DNA of 6,300 nt from Methylophilaceae bacterium UBA5127 (GTDB taxonomy: Bacteria; Pseudomonadota; Gammaproteobacteria; Burkholderiales; Methylophilaceae), in NCBI GenBank assembly GCA_002414145.1, contig DHYP01000025.1, positions 35,174 through 41,473 on the forward strand, read 5' to 3'. Below are positions 1 through 6,300 of this stretch, piece after piece (the stretch's first letter is position 1; each line of letters opens with the position of its first letter). The position numbers were made by a program, and so were the translations under genes. The notes below the pieces were generated by a model, which saw nothing but the letters and a program-made list of their open reading frames with translations, had not been told where the DNA came from and made no database searches.

Positions 1-864
1 AAAGCGCATAAAGTCAGTGTAAAAGAAGCCGCCGCTTGGTCTGTGGTTTGGGTGACATTGGCGTTGGTATTTAATGGGCTACTTTGGTGGTATCTCGATC
101 GTAGCATGGGGGCTGAGATTGCCAGTCAAAAATCAATGGAATTTTTGACTGGCTACGTCATTGAAAAATCGCTCTCGGTAGATAACGTTTTTGTCTTCTT
201 GATGATATTTACCGCATTTAATGTTGATCCACAACACCAACGTAGGGTGTTGCTGTATGGTGTGCTGGGTGCAATCGTATTGCGTGCAATCATGATATTT
301 GCAGGGGCATGGGCAGTACGCGAGTTTCATTGGGTGCTCTATTTGTTTGGCGTGTTTTTGGTGATTACTGGCATTAAAATGCTGGTGACTGTTGATAAAG
401 AGCCTAACCTGCAAAACAACGCAGTGCTGAAATTTGCAAAACGACATTTGCGCATTACCGATGGCTTTAGAGGCGAGAAATTTAGCGTCACAGAACATGG
501 CGTGCGTTACTTTACGCCATTATTTTTGGTGCTTTTAATGGTGGAAGCATCAGACGTGATATTTGCTGTTGATTCTATCCCAGCCATTTTCGCCATCACC
601 ACAGACCCGTTTATTGTATTTACATCCAATATTTTCGCCATCATGGGCTTGCGCGCTTTGTACTTTTTACTGGCCGATATGGCAGACCGCTTTCATCTGC
701 TTAAATATGGCTTAGCGTTATTGCTCGTGTTTATTGGCGGCAAAATGCTTGCAGCAAACTGGGTGCATGTACCAACGTATATTTCGTTAACGGTGATTGC
801 CACCATTTTGGTGACATCTATTGTTGCAAGCTTATTAGCAACGCGGCAAGGTGTTAAAAAATAA
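1..864 (+). CDS. TerC family integral membrane protein (5' partial)
   Basis: The frame is open from base 1 to the TAA at 862-864, giving 287 residues. The residues before the GTG at 43 (AHKVSVKEAAAW) already match the family, so the true start is upstream of the window and roughly 30 residues, including the first membrane helix, are missing. The family signature is clear: EKSLSVDNVFVF (acidic D encoded at 181-183) and VEASDVIFAVDSIPAIFA (acidic residues encoded at 544-546, 553-555 and 571-573), both in membrane helices. These conserved acidic residues are thought to bind metal. The rest is a run of hydrophobic helices with a short cytoplasmic-type loop around bases 390-490. Characterised relatives such as E. 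coli Alx and Bacillus MeeF/MeeY are linked to manganese export, and others to tellurite resistance. Manganese handling is therefore the best guess here, by family only. The next gene starts 21 bases downstream, so co-transcription is likely. Family assignment is sure; substrate is not. Confidence 0.93.
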   Translation, partial: KAHKVSVKEAAAWSVVWVTLALVFNGLLWWYLDRSMGAEIASQKSMEFLTGYVIEKSLSVDNVFVFLMIFTAFNVDPQHQRRVLLYGVLGAIVLRAIMIFAGAWAVREFHWVLYLFGVFLVITGIKMLVTVDKEPNLQNNAVLKFAKRHLRITDGFRGEKFSVTEHGVRYFTPLFLVLLMVEASDVIFAVDSIPAIFAITTDPFIVFTSNIFAIMGLRALYFLLADMADRFHLLKYGLALLLVFIGGKMLAANWVHVPTYISLTVIATILVTSIVASLLATRQGVKK

Positions 865-873
865 AGTTAATTT

Positions 874-877
874 GGAG
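874..877 (+). promoter_or_regulatory. Ribosome binding site of the AI-2E family gene
   Basis: A GGAG core lies 8 bases before the ATG at 886. It supports this start and allows independent translation of the second gene in the pair. Confidence 0.75.
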
Positions 878-885
878 CGAGTGAA

Positions 886-1965
886 ATGCAAGAGCTAACA
901 ACACAGCCCGTCATTAGACTTGCACTGCTTACTTTATTTATTGCTACGCTAGCTGCAGGCGCGTGGCTCGTGTTGATGCCATTTATTGTACCTGTTTTAT
1001 GGGCAGCAATTATTGCCTATGCAAGTTGGCCTTTGTATTCAAGGCTGTTAAGCCAATTGAAAAGCAAACATAATCTGGCTGCATTGAGCATGACTTTGAT
1101 CATGGCGACTCTTGTGATATTGCCTTTATTGTGGCTGTTGCTAACGCTGAATAGCGAGTTTGCTCTCATGTCAAAGGTAGTGCAGCAAGCATTGGTGACG
1201 GGCGGTCTTGTGGTGCCGCAATTTATTCGAGATATTCCATTTTTAGGGCAAGCAATTAGTGACTGGCTCAACCAAATGATTGCGCAACCAGGTCAACTTA
1301 AAGAGGAAATGCAAGCAATCTTGTCTAGTGCGGACAAAGTAAGTTTTGACGTTTTAGGAGGTATCGGAAGAAATGTCGCAAAAATGGGTTTGGCCTTATT
1401 GACCTTGTTTTTTGTGTATAGAGACGGGCTAAGCTTATTAGCGCAAATACAGCGTGTCATGCAATCAATGTTAGGCGCAAGAGTAAAGACGTATATCGAA
1501 GCGGCAGGTGGTGCGACGCGAGGTGTCGTTTATGGCATATTGCTGACAGCCTTGGTTCAGGGGGTGTTTGCTGGTTTGGGTTACTGGGTTGCTGGCTTAA
1601 GTTCGCCTATCATGCTGGCAGCTATTACCGTGCTTTTTGCACTCATTCCCTTTGGTACGCCGCTCGTCTGGGGTAGTATGGGTATTTGGCTCACCCTAAC
1701 TGGGCATACGTTCGAAGGCGTTGCCCTTTTGCTTTGGGGATTATTGGTGGTTTCTTGGGTGGATAATATTGTGCGACCACTAGTGGTGGCGCAAAGCGTA
1801 AAAATACCATTTCTTTTGGCGTTTTTTGGGGTGCTGGGCGGCTTAGCTGCTTTTGGATTAGTTGGCTTATTTCTGGGCCCTGTGATACTGGCCGTGGCAT
1901 TTTCAGTGTGGCAAGAGTGGTTGGATGCGCATCCAGACATCCCTGATCCACATGAAGATGTTTAG
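886..1965 (+). CDS. AI-2E family transporter (DUF20/UPF0118, YdiK/PerM-like)
   Basis: This encodes a 359-residue polytopic inner-membrane protein, the usual length for the family. Hydrophobic segments lie at about residues 12-47 (two helices), 64-88, 163-180, 213-238, 241-273, 278-294 and 309-345. A more polar stretch at about 90-160 fits the conserved extracytoplasmic or re-entrant region. The C-terminal signature is clear: DNIVRP at 293-298, then a glycine-rich GVLGGLAAFGLVGLFLGP block ending at G331-P332. This block most resembles E. coli YdiK. Family members have been proposed to export AI-2 (TqsA), or to act as antiporters or general permeases, but the substrate of YdiK-like members is unknown. 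The ATG at 886 has a good ribosome binding site. The gene probably shares a transcript with the TerC-family gene 21 bases upstream. Its stop lies 7 bases from the stop of the opposing engB. The family is certain and the transported compound is unknown. Confidence 0.93.
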   Translation: MQELTTQPVIRLALLTLFIATLAAGAWLVLMPFIVPVLWAAIIAYASWPLYSRLLSQLKSKHNLAALSMTLIMATLVILPLLWLLLTLNSEFALMSKVVQQALVTGGLVVPQFIRDIPFLGQAISDWLNQMIAQPGQLKEEMQAILSSADKVSFDVLGGIGRNVAKMGLALLTLFFVYRDGLSLLAQIQRVMQSMLGARVKTYIEAAGGATRGVVYGILLTALVQGVFAGLGYWVAGLSSPIMLAAITVLFALIPFGTPLVWGSMGIWLTLTGHTFEGVALLLWGLLVVSWVDNIVRPLVVAQSVKIPFLLAFFGVLGGLAAFGLVGLFLGPVILAVAFSVWQEWLDAHPDIPDPHEDV

Positions 1966-1972
1966 ACCAGTT

Positions 1973-2590
1973 TTATTCGGAAGCAATTTCATGGTCGGTA
2001 AAAAGCCACTTCCCAATCACTGTTTCCGCCTCTTCCACGCCTAATTTTTTTAGGCTAGAAAATAATTGCACGGTGATATTTTCGCCCCAACCTTCTTTGA
2101 GTTCTTTGCGTACTTTGTTGAGAGTGAGTGTGGACTCACTGCGCGATAATTTGTCTGATTTTGTCAGGAGCACATGCACGGGCTTGCGGCTTGGAGTAAA
2201 CCAATCCAGCATTTGGCGGTCTAGTGGTGTGAGTGGATGGCGGCTATCCATCACCAACACCAAGCCGCCCAAGCTTGAGCGTTCGCTCAAATAGCGCGAA
2301 AGTAAGTTTTGCCAATGCGCGCGCATGGCTTCCGGCACTTTGGCGTAGCCATAACCAGGCAAGTCGACAAGATGTTTATCGTTGCCGAGTGAGAAAAAGT
2401 TTATAAGTTGTGTGCGGCCCGGCTGTTTTGATACAAAGGCCAAGCGGTTGTGATTGGCAAGAGTGTTGAGTGCGCTGGACTTCCCTGCATTGGATCGACC
2501 TGCGAACGCCACTTCAACACCACTAGCAGGTGGCAAGTCGCGTAAGTGGTGCGCAGAAATAAAAAAGGTGGCGTTTTGGAAGATGGGCAT
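1973..2590 (-). CDS. engB: Ribosome biogenesis GTP-binding protein EngB (YihA/YsxC)
   Basis: This is a 205-residue single-domain GTPase of normal family length. It acts in the cytoplasm in assembly of the large ribosomal subunit and is essential in many bacteria. All GTPase motifs are present: G1 P-loop GRSNAGKS at 31-38, G2 threonine T60 within PGRTQ, G3 DLPGYG at 76-81, G4 TKSD at 143-146 and G5 SSLKK at 178-182. GRSNAGKSS and DLPGYGYA are typical of EngB rather than Der or Era. The ATG (complement of 2588-2590) is the first usable start, because an in-frame TAA lies only one codon upstream of it. No strong Shine-Dalgarno precedes it; the A-rich AAGAAAAAA further upstream is the best candidate. 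The gene diverges from the cytochrome c4 gene and converges on the AI-2E gene. A neighbouring cytochrome c4 gene is, from memory, common in betaproteobacteria. Confidence 0.97.
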   Translation of the reverse strand: MPIFQNATFFISAHHLRDLPPASGVEVAFAGRSNAGKSSALNTLANHNRLAFVSKQPGRTQLINFFSLGNDKHLVDLPGYGYAKVPEAMRAHWQNLLSRYLSERSSLGGLVLVMDSRHPLTPLDRQMLDWFTPSRKPVHVLLTKSDKLSRSESTLTLNKVRKELKEGWGENITVQLFSSLKKLGVEEAETVIGKWLFTDHEIASE

Positions 2591-2610
2591 GGTTTAGACG
2601 GTTTTTTCTT

Positions 2611-2643
2611 AAGGTTAAATGCTATCACGAAGCATTAAACTTT
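2611..2643. repeat. Imperfect inverted repeat (dyad) in the divergent spacer
   Basis: The left arm 2611-2623 (AAGGTTAAATGCT) pairs with the right arm 2631-2643 (AGCATTAAACTTT) across a 7-base spacer. All 13 positions pair apart from one A-A mismatch and one G-T wobble. Arm centres are about 20 bases apart, close to two helical turns, which suits a dimeric DNA-binding protein. The dyad lies 21-53 bases upstream of the engB start and ends directly against the cytochrome promoter's extended -10. It is not a terminator: no long T-run follows it on either strand. Its role as operator or 5' leader hairpin is inferred. Confidence 0.6.
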
Positions 2644-2651
2644 GATAAAAT
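2643..2651 (+). promoter_or_regulatory. Probable extended -10 promoter of the cytochrome c4 gene
   Basis: TGATAAAAT fits an extended -10 element (TG, one base, then TAAAAT, which matches five of six bases of TATAAT). No good -35 lies 16-18 bases upstream, which is acceptable for an extended -10 promoter. Transcription would begin near 2658, leaving a leader of about 30 bases before the ATG at 2688. This is assigned by eye only. Confidence 0.4.
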
Positions 2652-2671
2652 ATTAGACTAATTAAATGGTT

Positions 2672-2678
2672 AAGAAAG
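2672..2678 (+). promoter_or_regulatory. Weak ribosome binding site of the cytochrome c4 gene
   Basis: AAGAAAG ends 9 bases before the ATG at 2688. It is purine-rich but a poor match to AGGAGG. It is kept because it is the only candidate at the right distance, and the following residues form a proper signal peptide. Confidence 0.4.
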
Positions 2679-2687
2679 TTTTGTGTT

Positions 2688-3344
2688 ATGTTGAAAAAAA
2701 TGGGTACATGGGTTGGCTTGCTGTTTGTTTTGACAGCGTTAAATGCAAATGCTGCAACGCAAACAGCTGTGCAGGCTGCTGATGCTACTAAAGCAGCTGA
2801 GCAGCCAGCGGGCAAAAGACCAGCATCGCAAATTGTGCAAACGGTATGTGCGGCGTGCCATGCGGCAGACGGCAACAGCGTAATCACGCTTAACCCTAAA
2901 TTGGCAGGTCAGCATCCAGAGTATCTGCTAAAGCAATTGACTAATTTTAAAGAAGGTTCCCGTGCTAATGCAGTCATGACAGGTATGGCTTCAGGCTTGA
3001 GTGCGGAAGAGATGCAGGACTTAGCGCAGTATTTTTCTCAACAAAATATTAAGTTAGGTAAAACTAAAGCGAATGGTTATGGATCATTGGGTGAGAAAAT
3101 CTACCGTGGCGGTATTGCTGCTACACAAGTGCCTGCTTGTGCTTCTTGCCATGGCGCTAACGGAGCTGGCTTGCCTAAACAGTTTCCACGCTTAGCTGCA
3201 CAGCATGCGGATTACACTTATCAGCAATTAAAAACGTTCCGCACAGGCGAGCGTGCAAATGCGCCTATGATGACAGCAATTGCTGTCAAGTTAACAGATG
3301 CTGAGATGCAAGCTGTCGCTGATTACATTCAAGGGCTTAGATAA
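2688..3344 (+). CDS. Di-haem cytochrome c4
   Basis: This encodes 218 residues made of two similar class I cytochrome c domains, the usual cytochrome c4 plan. Residues 1-22 form a Sec signal peptide (MLKK, then a hydrophobic core, with likely cleavage after NANA), so the protein acts in the periplasm or on the outer face of the inner membrane. Haem sites are CAACH at 54-58 and CASCH at 151-155. The likely axial methionines are M97 in domain 1 and M194 or M195 in domain 2, both just after a RANA repeat. The domain echo is visible in LAGQH..YLLKQL..F and LAAQH..YTYQQL..F. Cytochrome c4 passes electrons from quinol oxidation to terminal oxidases such as cbb3 or to nitrogen-oxide reductases. An Ala/Thr/Gln-rich stretch (about 23-46) precedes the first haem. 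The gene has its own likely promoter and a strong terminator. Its haem would be attached by the System II proteins encoded just downstream. Confidence 0.96.
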   Translation: MLKKMGTWVGLLFVLTALNANAATQTAVQAADATKAAEQPAGKRPASQIVQTVCAACHAADGNSVITLNPKLAGQHPEYLLKQLTNFKEGSRANAVMTGMASGLSAEEMQDLAQYFSQQNIKLGKTKANGYGSLGEKIYRGGIAATQVPACASCHGANGAGLPKQFPRLAAQHADYTYQQLKTFRTGERANAPMMTAIAVKLTDAEMQAVADYIQGLR

Positions 3345-3359
3345 TTCGCAAGTAAACTT

Positions 3360-3388
3360 AAGGTGGCATTTGCCACCTTTATTTTTTT
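3360..3388 (+). terminator. Rho-independent terminator after the cytochrome c4 gene
   Basis: The stem AAGGTGGC (3360-3367) pairs perfectly with GCCACCTT (3372-3379) around an ATTT loop. It is followed by TA and a run of seven T (3382-3388). It begins 15 bases after the cytochrome stop codon and is oriented to end that transcript. The left flank lacks a long A-run, so it should work only in the plus direction. Confidence 0.92.
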
Positions 3389-3453
3389 ATCTTCTTTAAG
3401 ATTATTAGCGTCAGTTGTCGTCTTAAATATTTTTGGTACGTTAAACGCCTATC
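3389..3453 (+). promoter_or_regulatory. Inferred promoter and leader region of resB-ccsA
   Basis: A promoter is expected here because a strong terminator lies just upstream and resB starts just downstream. The stretch is AT-rich and has a -10-like TTAAAT at 3423-3428, but no convincing -35 at the matching distance and no clear Shine-Dalgarno before the start. The placement is inferred from context more than from motif quality. Confidence 0.3.
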
Positions 3454-5409
3454 TTGAAACCATCACACACATTCAATCAGCGCCTTTATGAGCTTTTGAG
3501 CTCAATGCGCTTTGCGGTCAGCATGCTCACGATTTTGGGCATTGCCTCTATCATTGGTACAGTGCTTAAGCAGAACGAACCCTACGAAAATTACATTATC
3601 AAGTTTGGACAATTCTGGTTTGAGATGTTTGAGAAACTTGGCTTGTTCGATGTCTATCATGCCTTATGGTTTTTGCTGATTCTGTTGTTTCTGGTAATTT
3701 CGACCAGCTTTTGTATTTACCGCAACTCACCACTGATGATTAAAGAGTGGAAAACATTTAAAGAACATGCAACAGAAAAATCATTGCGCGCATTTGGTCA
3801 TCAGGCGAGTTTAAAACATCATGCCGAGTTGGCGGTCACGCAAGCCAAGTTGTTGAATTACCTCACTGGGCAAGGCTTCAAATATAAGGCAGGCGAACAA
3901 AAAAACGGGGATGTACTCATTGCTGCAAAGGCGGGCACGCACCAACGTCTCGGCTATATCTTAACGCATACCGCGATTGTGGTGATTTGTTTTGGCGGCA
4001 TTCGGGATGGTAATTTGCCCTTCAAAATTCAAGAAATGCTGGGTAAAAAGAAAATTGAGGTGTTGGATATTCCTGCAAGTCAAGTGCCAGAAATCAGCCG
4101 CTCGAGCACGGCTAACGCTTCATATCGAGCCAATATGACGTTACCAGAGGGGGCAAGCAGTGATGTGGCTTTCGTGCGGGTGCGTGATGGCTATCTTGTG
4201 CAACAGCTGCCATTTAGAGTCGCACTGAAAGATTTTCGTATTGAGCATTATGCATCAGGTCAGCCGAAGTCTTTTGAAAGTGATATTGTCATTGCTGACC
4301 CTGATCTTAAACAGCCTTTAGAAAAAACCATCAGTGTTAATCATCCTCTGATTTATAAAGGCATTGCTATTTATCAATCGGATTTTCAAGATGGTGGCTC
4401 TTCACTAAAATTTAAAGGCTGGGATTTATCATCTATTAATCAGCCTAGTTTTGAAGTGAACGGAGTGGTGGGTAGCAAAGGGACTTTGGGGCAAGACAAT
4501 GCAAAGTTGACGGTCGAGTTTAATGAGTTCCGCAAATTTAATATTATTAACTTGTCTCCCGATGGCAAAGGTAAGCCACATAACGTAGGCCCTAACACCA
4601 CATTTAAGCTACGAGACAATACGGGACAAGCGCGCGAGTACGTGAATTATATGCAGCCGCTTAATATAGATGGCAAAGCGTATTTTGTTTCTGGCATGCG
4701 TGAAACGGTACAAGAAGACTTTAAATATTTGCGCATACCTGCAGATGACGATTTAAGTATCGATGGTTTTATCAACTTGCGTAGCGTATTGATGAATAGT
4801 GTGCAACAGGCTGAAATTGCAAGAAGATTGGTCGAGAAGTCATCCATGCAAGATGCGCAAATGAAAGTGCAATTTGAAGAAAGTATTCAAAAGATACTGA
4901 GTGCTTTTGCGCAAGGTGGCTATACGCGCTTGTCACAAGCCATCGAAAAAGCAGTGCCTGTGGCAGAGCGTCAAAAGGCGGCCGATGCCTACTTTAAGCT
5001 ACTCAATACAGCTGCTTTAGAAGCATACAATATGAGTCTGGCAGCACGTCACAAGTCTGAAGTGACATTAAACCCAGAAGTCCTGGCATTTCTGCAAGAC
5101 TCGCTCAATGCTATGAATGATTTATTTTTTTACGGCACACCTTACTATTTTCAGTTAGATGACTATGTGCTTAAAGAAGCGAGTGGCTTGCAGTTGACGA
5201 AATCACCAGGTCAAAAATGGGTGTATTTAGGTTCCGTTTTACTGGTGTTGGGTATCTTCGCCATGTTTTATATTCGTGAACGTCGCATTTGGCTACTCAT
5301 TAAAGCAGATAATGAAGTGCTACTGACCATGTCTTCAAATCGAAAAAATCTAGATTTTGAACAAGAGTTTGAACGTATCAGGAATCAATTGGGCCAATTA
5401 TTGTCCTAA
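3454..5409 (+). CDS. resB: Cytochrome c biogenesis protein ResB (System II CcsB)
   Basis: This 651-residue inner-membrane protein works with CcsA to carry haem across the membrane and attach it to apocytochromes c. Membrane helices lie at about residues 18-38, 68-90, 166-184 and 589-608, leaving a periplasmic domain of about 400 residues between the third and fourth. Recognisable ResB features are YELLSSMRFAVS near the N-terminus, GTVLKQNEPYENY, LGYILTHTAIVVI (H172 in helix 3 is the likely counterpart of the System II membrane haem-ligand histidine), NHPLIYKGIAIYQSDFQDGGS at 296-316, and FYIRERRIW after the last helix. The start is unusual. An in-frame TAA at 3442-3444 limits extension, so the TTG at 3454 is favoured. 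The first ATG, at 3505, would remove the conserved YELLSS segment. A charged helical stretch at about 448-535 accounts for part of the extra length over shorter ResB proteins. The ccsA gene follows 23 bases downstream, so the two are almost surely co-transcribed. Confidence 0.95.
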   Translation: MKPSHTFNQRLYELLSSMRFAVSMLTILGIASIIGTVLKQNEPYENYIIKFGQFWFEMFEKLGLFDVYHALWFLLILLFLVISTSFCIYRNSPLMIKEWKTFKEHATEKSLRAFGHQASLKHHAELAVTQAKLLNYLTGQGFKYKAGEQKNGDVLIAAKAGTHQRLGYILTHTAIVVICFGGIRDGNLPFKIQEMLGKKKIEVLDIPASQVPEISRSSTANASYRANMTLPEGASSDVAFVRVRDGYLVQQLPFRVALKDFRIEHYASGQPKSFESDIVIADPDLKQPLEKTISVNHPLIYKGIAIYQSDFQDGGSSLKFKGWDLSSINQPSFEVNGVVGSKGTLGQDNAKLTVEFNEFRKFNIINLSPDGKGKPHNVGPNTTFKLRDNTGQAREYVNYMQPLNIDGKAYFVSGMRETVQEDFKYLRIPADDDLSIDGFINLRSVLMNSVQQAEIARRLVEKSSMQDAQMKVQFEESIQKILSAFAQGGYTRLSQAIEKAVPVAERQKAADAYFKLLNTAALEAYNMSLAARHKSEVTLNPEVLAFLQDSLNAMNDLFFYGTPYYFQLDDYVLKEASGLQLTKSPGQKWVYLGSVLLVLGIFAMFYIRERRIWLLIKADNEVLLTMSSNRKNLDFEQEFERIRNQLGQLLS

Positions 5410-5422
5410 TTTACTGAGATAA

Positions 5423-5427
5423 AGGGA
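5423..5427 (+). promoter_or_regulatory. Ribosome binding site of ccsA
   Basis: AGGGA within AAAGGGAAAT ends 5 bases before the ATG at 5433. It supports that start and independent initiation after resB. Confidence 0.6.
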
Positions 5428-5432
5428 AATAT

Positions 5433-6300
5433 ATGAATACTCAAGCTTATGATTTTAAAACAAAAAACTTATTTCAAACGTTAAGGACTTGGGATTGGCT
5501 CTACGCCTTAGCTTTGCTGTTAGGCGCCGTTTTTGCGTATAACAAATACATGCAATACATGGATGTGTATGAGGTGGGCTTTCTGTTTGCGGCTGTGGGT
5601 GTGTTTAGCTATATTGGCTGGCGTTGGAAAAGCTTAGCAAGGCTGGTAATTGGGATTGGTGTAATCAGCATCTTTGCCATCAGCCTGTATCAGGGCGATC
5701 AGGCGCGTGCTACACAAACGTTTTTTCTGAAGTTTCTTATTTCCAGTCAATCGGCCATCATGTGGATGAATGTGCTGTTCATATTAGCCATGGCTACCTA
5801 CTGGTTTGCTATGCTCAAACGCAGTGAGTTTACGGGACGTGTAGCTTCGGCATTGACCTGGAGCGCAGTTTTGTTTGGTTTTGTGGGTCTGATGGTGCGC
5901 TGGTATGAGTCTTATTTAATTGCACCCGATGTTGGGCATATTCCAATCAGCAATCTGTACGAAGTGTTTATTTTATTTTGTTTGATTACAGCCTTACTTT
6001 ATTTGCATTATGAAGACAAATTTAACACCAAGCAGTTAGGCGGGTTTGTGTTGCTTGTAATTAACGCTGCTGTAGGTTTTATTTTGTGGTATCGCTTTGA
6101 CCGCGGTGCAGATGCGATTCAGCCATTGGTACCAGCACTACAAAGCTATTGGATGAAAATACATGTGCCTGCTAATTTTATTGGATACGGATCCTTCTCA
6201 TTGGCCGCTATGGTCGCGGCGGCCTACTTGCTGGCTAAAAGAGGGATATTGGCAAGTCGATTACCCAGCTTGGAAATCCTAGACGATGTGATGTATAAAT
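5433..6300 (+). CDS. ccsA: Cytochrome c biogenesis protein CcsA/ResC (System II), 3' partial
   Basis: The frame is open from the ATG at 5433 to the window end, giving 289 complete codons with no stop. It encodes a polytopic membrane protein with helices at about residues 22-42, 46-63, 68-86, 107-128 and 137-155, then further helices after 175. The family marks are GHIPISNLYEVF (from G168) and QPLVPALQSYWMKIHVPANFIGYG. H244 in the latter fits the first periplasmic haem-ligand histidine of CcsA. The tryptophan-rich WWD haem-handling segment and the second histidine should follow beyond base 6300. With ResB it forms the haem exporter and synthase of System II. Naming is confusing: annotation pipelines often call this family CcsB, while the Bordetella scheme calls it CcsA and its partner CcsB. 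The 23-base gap after resB indicates an operon. Family assignment is firm although the most diagnostic motif is outside the window. Confidence 0.94.
   Translation, partial: MNTQAYDFKTKNLFQTLRTWDWLYALALLLGAVFAYNKYMQYMDVYEVGFLFAAVGVFSYIGWRWKSLARLVIGIGVISIFAISLYQGDQARATQTFFLKFLISSQSAIMWMNVLFILAMATYWFAMLKRSEFTGRVASALTWSAVLFGFVGLMVRWYESYLIAPDVGHIPISNLYEVFILFCLITALLYLHYEDKFNTKQLGGFVLLVINAAVGFILWYRFDRGADAIQPLVPALQSYWMKIHVPANFIGYGSFSLAAMVAAAYLLAKRGILASRLPSLEILDDVMYK

Noticed and set aside
43..45. GTG as the start of the TerC-family gene.
   Set aside because: The frame is open to base 1 with family-like sequence before the GTG, so the true start lies outside the window.
1581..1951. Two overlapping minus-strand open frames within the AI-2E gene.
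   Set aside because: Their low-complexity, Pro/Thr-rich products are typical of antisense frames, and the plus strand carries conserved AI-2E motifs.
2039..2055. Inverted repeat GCCTAA / TTAGGC with a T-rich loop, resembling a terminator.
   Set aside because: It lies inside engB and encodes the residues around the G5 motif (KKLG). No T-run follows the stem on either strand.
2642..2656. Possible FNR/ANR site starting with TTGAT upstream of the cytochrome gene.
   Set aside because: Only the first half-site matches. The second half (TATTA) is a poor match to ATCAA.
2615..2887. A 90-residue minus-strand open frame across the divergent spacer and the cytochrome gene start.
   Set aside because: It is antisense to the cytochrome signal peptide and first haem motif. 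It is Ala/Cys-rich as expected from reverse-complemented codons, and no family is recognised.
3490..3507. ATG at 3505 as the start of resB.
   Set aside because: It would remove the conserved YELLSS segment next to the first membrane helix, and no good ribosome binding site precedes it.
5624..5827. A 67-residue open frame on the plus strand.
   Set aside because: It lies wholly inside ccsA in another frame, and the ccsA frame has clear family motifs.

Overview
The window looks like a piece of a betaproteobacterial chromosome with fairly low GC. I would guess a methylotroph-type group such as Methylophilaceae, but that is an inference. It rests on three things: EngB beside a cytochrome c4, followed by a System II (ResB/CcsA) cytochrome c maturation pair; the long roughly 650-residue form of ResB; and the YdiK-like flavour of the AI-2E family transporter. 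Nothing looks mobile: there is no transposase, integrase, tRNA, CRISPR array or long repeat, and base composition is even throughout.

Layout. Bases 1-864 hold the 3' part of a TerC-family membrane protein gene, whose start lies before the window. An AI-2E family (DUF20/UPF0118) permease gene follows 21 bases later (886-1965) with a good ribosome binding site, so the two probably form one transcript. This transcript converges on engB (minus strand, 1973-2590), a ribosome-assembly GTPase, and only 7 bases separate the stop codons. EngB diverges from a di-haem cytochrome c4 gene (2688-3344). The 97-base divergent spacer holds an extended -10 promoter for the cytochrome and a striking 13-base imperfect dyad. 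A textbook rho-independent terminator (3360-3388) ends the cytochrome transcript. After it come resB (3454-5409, most likely a TTG start) and ccsA/resC (from 5433 and running off the window end, so it is 3' partial).

How the genes work together. ResB and CcsA form the membrane haem-delivery and cytochrome c synthase complex of System II, which attaches haem to CXXCH motifs outside the cytoplasmic membrane. The adjacent cytochrome c4, with two CXXCH sites and a signal peptide, is an obvious client, although a terminator separates it from them. EngB is a housekeeping neighbour. The TerC/AI-2E pair is a separate membrane-transport unit with no evident link to cytochrome maturation.

I found no previously undescribed system here. 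The points most worth a second look are the dyad in the engB/cytochrome c4 spacer, the non-ATG start of resB, and the terminator that separates the cytochrome from its maturation genes.
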